A stretch of 7,783 nt of DNA from Cytophagia bacterium (GTDB lineage Bacteria; Bacteroidota; Bacteroidia; Cytophagales; Cyclobacteriaceae), in the NCBI GenBank assembly GCA_013373005.1, contig JABXIP010000364.1:1-7783 (forward strand), written 5' to 3'. Both the position numbers and the translations under genes were made by a program. The notes under the pieces were generated by a model. That model did not search any database and was not told where the DNA came from. It was given only the letters and a program-made list of their open reading frames with translations. Below, piece by piece: positions 5,891-7,783 of the stretch; the first letter of the stretch is position 1, and each line of letters begins with the position of its first letter.

Positions 5891-6292
5891 TTAGCCGATT
5901 GTATTTAATCGGTTTTTAATGTCTTTGTAAGCAGCTACTATTAAAGTAACTATGGCTTGGTCATTATGATCAGCACCAGGTCTGAGCTTCACATGACGCA
6001 TATGCTTTCCTGTGCCTTCTAATATTCCTGAAGGGTCGGGCAGATAGGATCCATAGATAAAGCCTACGTTGACATGAGCAGTATAGACATTTACGTATGC
6101 AAAAGGAGCATCTTCGATACAGCCAATAGGGTAGTTATCGTGAAAAATAGCCTCTACTTCAGGACCGACATCTTTAATCACTTCAAACCATTTGGAAGCA
6201 ATAGGGCGAAGTACTTCTGCCTTTTGTTCCAGCCATGAATCCAATTCTTTGGCCTCAATGTCTTTTCCGTAGAATTTTAGAAGAGCATCCAT
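5891..6292 (-). CDS. DUF1801 family protein (second copy, divergent)
   Basis: This encodes 133 residues. The C-terminal half holds the recognisable DUF1801 signature: FHDNYPIGCIEDAPFAYVNV, then AHVNVGFIYGSYLPDP and the LEGTGKHMRHVKLRPG segment, in the order typical of that family subgroup. The N-terminal part is helical (LDSWLEQKAEVLRPIASKWF). No signal peptide or membrane helix is seen, so a cytoplasmic protein is expected. It is not close in sequence to the DUF1801 protein at 603-965, so they are likely old paralogues or separately acquired, not a recent duplication. Some relatives are linked to iron handling by homology to YdhG; that is weak here. The ATG at 6292 overlaps the TAA of the GNAT gene by one base (TAATG), so it is the third gene of the esterase operon and probably translated by reinitiation. 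Confidence 0.85.
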   Translation of the reverse strand: MDALLKFYGKDIEAKELDSWLEQKAEVLRPIASKWFEVIKDVGPEVEAIFHDNYPIGCIEDAPFAYVNVYTAHVNVGFIYGSYLPDPSGILEGTGKHMRHVKLRPGADHNDQAIVTLIVAAYKDIKNRLNTIG

Positions 6293-6747
6293 TACGCGAT
6301 GGTTTTCTCAAAACACACACTATTCTCAAGGCCTTTATACTGGCCATAATTTTCAATGATCTGATAGCCATGCTTGGTATAAAGAGCAATGGCTTCAGGT
6401 TGCCTTTTGCCGGTTTCCAGCACACATTGGGAGTATCCAAGTTCTGCAGCCCATTGCTCAAGCTCTTTCAGCACAAGTCCGGCTATTCCTTTACCTCTAT
6501 GGTTTTCCAGAACATACATGCGTTTTACTTCAGCAGAGACACCTTCTTCAAAAGACTTAAAAGCTCCGCAGCCAATGGCTTGTCCACCTATATATGCAAC
6601 GACACAGTTTTTAAGCAAATCAATCTTATTGAATTGAGCATAGTATGCATTGTCAGCTCCATCGCGGAGGGCTAAATCTGAGTCTAATAACTTCACCAAA
6701 GAAATGAAATCTTCATTTGAAGAGTCTGTTCTAATAACCTTAATCAT
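6292..6747 (-). CDS. GNAT family N-acetyltransferase
   Basis: This encodes 151 residues with the single GNAT fold. The acetyl-CoA-binding motif A is the strand VKRMYVLENH followed by RGKGIA at 84-89 (the R-x-x-G-x-A pattern) and its helix LVLKELEQWA. Motif B follows as CVLETGKRQPEAIALYTKHGYQ, where ETG, AI-LY and GY are typical. The N-terminal strand is MIKVIRTD. The enzyme should transfer acetyl from acetyl-CoA to an amine; the acceptor cannot be predicted. It is probably cytoplasmic. The open frame extends to an ATG at 6777, but Met at 6747 puts the first strand at the terminus and reduces the overlap with the esterase gene to 8 bases (ATGATTAA), so it is preferred. It overlaps the next gene, DUF1801, by one base. 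Confidence 0.88.
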   Translation of the reverse strand: MIKVIRTDSSNEDFISLVKLLDSDLALRDGADNAYYAQFNKIDLLKNCVVAYIGGQAIGCGAFKSFEEGVSAEVKRMYVLENHRGKGIAGLVLKELEQWAAELGYSQCVLETGKRQPEAIALYTKHGYQIIENYGQYKGLENSVCFEKTIA

Positions 6748-7567
6748 AGCTTTGTTTGAATATTTTTTCAAAAGCATGGTATACCGCTAAATGGAGTGCA
6801 TCTCGATGATCTTTATCTTCCAAAAAATCGAAATAGAGTCGGCTACCATCCTTGTTCTGCGCCTTGAGCAACTCATATAACTCCCTGGTTGTTCTTTCCA
6901 TTACTTCACCTTCTTTTCCAACGGCTATGTATATAGATTTTTCCGATGTGTCCTCTTTGGGCTTAAGGTTGAGGAGCGACTCATCATTCCACCAAAGGCT
7001 CGGACTGACTATTATATAGTTGTCGAACATATCGGGATGCTTGAAGAGAATTTCAGTGGCCAATAGGCCTCCGAGCGACTGACCAATGAGTGTCTGAACT
7101 TCTGAAGTTCTATAATTTGAACTGATAAAGGGTTGAAGCTCCTGTTCCAGAAACTTTATGAACTTCTCTGACTGACCTGAAGTTGGAATGTCTTTCTTGT
7201 CTTGTGCGTTTTGCGTAGGGAAAGTAAAATCCCTCTGCCGGTCTACATTGGCAATTCCTACTACAATAGATTCTGGTAGCATGTTTATCCAGGAAAAAGA
7301 GCCGAATTGCACCAGACCGGCAATGTGTATGAAATCTTCATCCCGTGAGCCATCGAGTAAGTAAATCACCGGATAGGTGTTTTCGGAATTGGTTTTATAA
7401 CTGTCTGGTAGATAAATGTTGATGCTTCTGCTTTCGGCTAAAATATCCGAGCTGATTGTTAATGTTTCGCCAATGGAGAATTCATTTTTCTGCAGAAGCT
7501 TAGTATTGGTCTGAGCATTTACCGCCAAAGAACAAAGAAGTAAGAGAAACCAAAGGTGTTTGATCAT
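6740..7567 (-). CDS. Secreted alpha/beta-hydrolase esterase (esterase D/PF00756 type)
   Basis: This encodes 275 residues. A Sec signal peptide covers 1-18 (MIKHLWFLLLLCSLAVNA) with cleavage before Gln19. The mature part is an alpha/beta hydrolase of the putative esterase family PF00756: the strand and loop YPVIYLLDGSRDEDF at 65-79, VVGIANVDRQRDFTFP at 102-117, and the nucleophile elbow GQSLGG at 162-167 with Ser164. The catalytic His is probably His254 in EDKDHRDALH near the C-terminus, the usual place. The acid residue is not certain. Relatives include siderophore-ester hydrolases (IroE/BesA-like) and acyl or feruloyl esterases; nothing here decides among them, and no siderophore genes are nearby. 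It lies 23 bases after the stop of the edge gene and overlaps the GNAT gene by 8 bases, so it belongs to the minus-strand operon. The enzyme is expected in the periplasm. Confidence 0.9.
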   Translation of the reverse strand: MIKHLWFLLLLCSLAVNAQTNTKLLQKNEFSIGETLTISSDILAESRSINIYLPDSYKTNSENTYPVIYLLDGSRDEDFIHIAGLVQFGSFSWINMLPESIVVGIANVDRQRDFTFPTQNAQDKKDIPTSGQSEKFIKFLEQELQPFISSNYRTSEVQTLIGQSLGGLLATEILFKHPDMFDNYIIVSPSLWWNDESLLNLKPKEDTSEKSIYIAVGKEGEVMERTTRELYELLKAQNKDGSRLYFDFLEDKDHRDALHLAVYHAFEKIFKQSYD

Positions 7568-7590
7568 TCACAAGTTTAGTCAGTTTCACC

Positions 7591-7783
7591 TCATTTCTCG
7601 AATGCCTCTAGTACTTTTTGGGCTTTTGTCAAGTCCTGTTCAATAATCTCTGCTTTCACGGTACTGGTAGGCACCCATGCATGCGCTCTTGTTCCCATCA
7701 CCGCATCTTTCAATAGCGAATTGATGTCTTCTTTTCCAGCATATTTTTGATCACTTGGCAATCAAATAAGCTTCCTTCGTATA
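7591..7783 (-). pseudogene. 3' end of an unidentified gene, frame interrupted near the right edge
   Basis: Reading down to the TGA at 7593-7591, codons from 7761 give a coding-like 57-residue tail with phrases such as SDQKYAGKEDINSLLKDAV, MGTRAWVPTSTVKAEI and LTKAQKVLEAFEK. The same frame has a TGA at 7764-7762, just upstream, and the other two minus-strand frames also meet stops within the last 75 bases (at 7753-7751 and 7712-7710). Removing one base from the run near 7755 would join it to a frame reading YTKEAYLIA; adding one C near 7758 would instead join YEGSLFDC. So this is either a frameshifted gene, a sequence error, or a very short gene with a TTG, GTG or internal ATG start. I do not recognise the protein. 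It ends 23 bases before the esterase start and may head that operon. Confidence 0.45.

Noticed and set aside
6235..6675. Plus-strand open frame of 146 codons opposite the GNAT gene
   Set aside because: It is antisense to the GNAT and DUF1801 genes, whose motifs are unmistakable; its composition looks like a shadow.
6748..6777. Upstream ATG for the GNAT gene
   Set aside because: It lengthens the overlap with the esterase to 38 bases and adds residues before the normal first strand of the fold.
1..7783. Mobile element, prophage, CRISPR array, tRNA or rRNA
   Set aside because: No transposase or integrase motif, direct-repeat array, cloverleaf or rRNA-like sequence was seen on either strand.

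Overview
The window looks like chromosomal DNA from a Bacteroidota bacterium, perhaps a marine or free-living member of the Cytophagales; the lower rank is a guess. The signs are moderate AT-richness, no convincing Shine-Dalgarno sequences before most genes, several lipoprotein or Sec signal peptides (two ending just before a Gln), and protein families common in that phylum: M28 peptidase, GH43, DUF1080, TolB-like propeller, and a sigma-factor/two-helix membrane protein pair. I saw no rRNA, tRNA, CRISPR array, transposase, integrase or phage gene.

Layout from left to right: (1) The 3' end of a plus-strand M28 zinc peptidase gene (1-524), followed by a strong 10-bp-stem terminator (546-579). 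(2) A minus-strand carbohydrate cluster read from 2957 down to 603: a DUF1080 lipoprotein, a GH43 lipoprotein, and a small DUF1801 protein whose GTG start overlaps the GH43 stop. (3) Divergent from it across a 151-bp intergenic region, a plus-strand secreted protein (3109-4605) with an N-terminal concanavalin-like domain and a C-terminal six-repeat TolB/PD40 propeller. (4) Converging on that gene, a minus-strand three-gene unit (5786 down to 4623): a two-helix membrane protein, an ECF-type sigma factor, and a small protein with a probable heavy-metal-associated fold but no metal-binding Cys pair. These genes overlap by 20 and 4 bases. (5) A second minus-strand operon (7567 down to 5891): a secreted alpha/beta-hydrolase esterase, a GNAT acetyltransferase and a second, divergent DUF1801 protein, joined by 8-base and 1-base overlaps. 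(6) At the right edge, the 3' end of an unidentified minus-strand gene whose frame is interrupted by a stop codon at 7762-7764, suggesting a frameshift or sequence error.

How they work together: the DUF1080, GH43 and propeller genes probably form a small glycan-processing locus outside the cytoplasmic membrane. No SusC/SusD pair is in view, so this is not a typical polysaccharide utilisation locus as far as the window shows. The membrane protein/sigma factor/HMA-like unit is the best candidate for an under-described regulatory module: the membrane protein could regulate the sigma factor, but no canonical anti-sigma domain is recognisable. The rest (peptidase, esterase, GNAT, DUF1801) is ordinary accessory metabolism with little mutual link.
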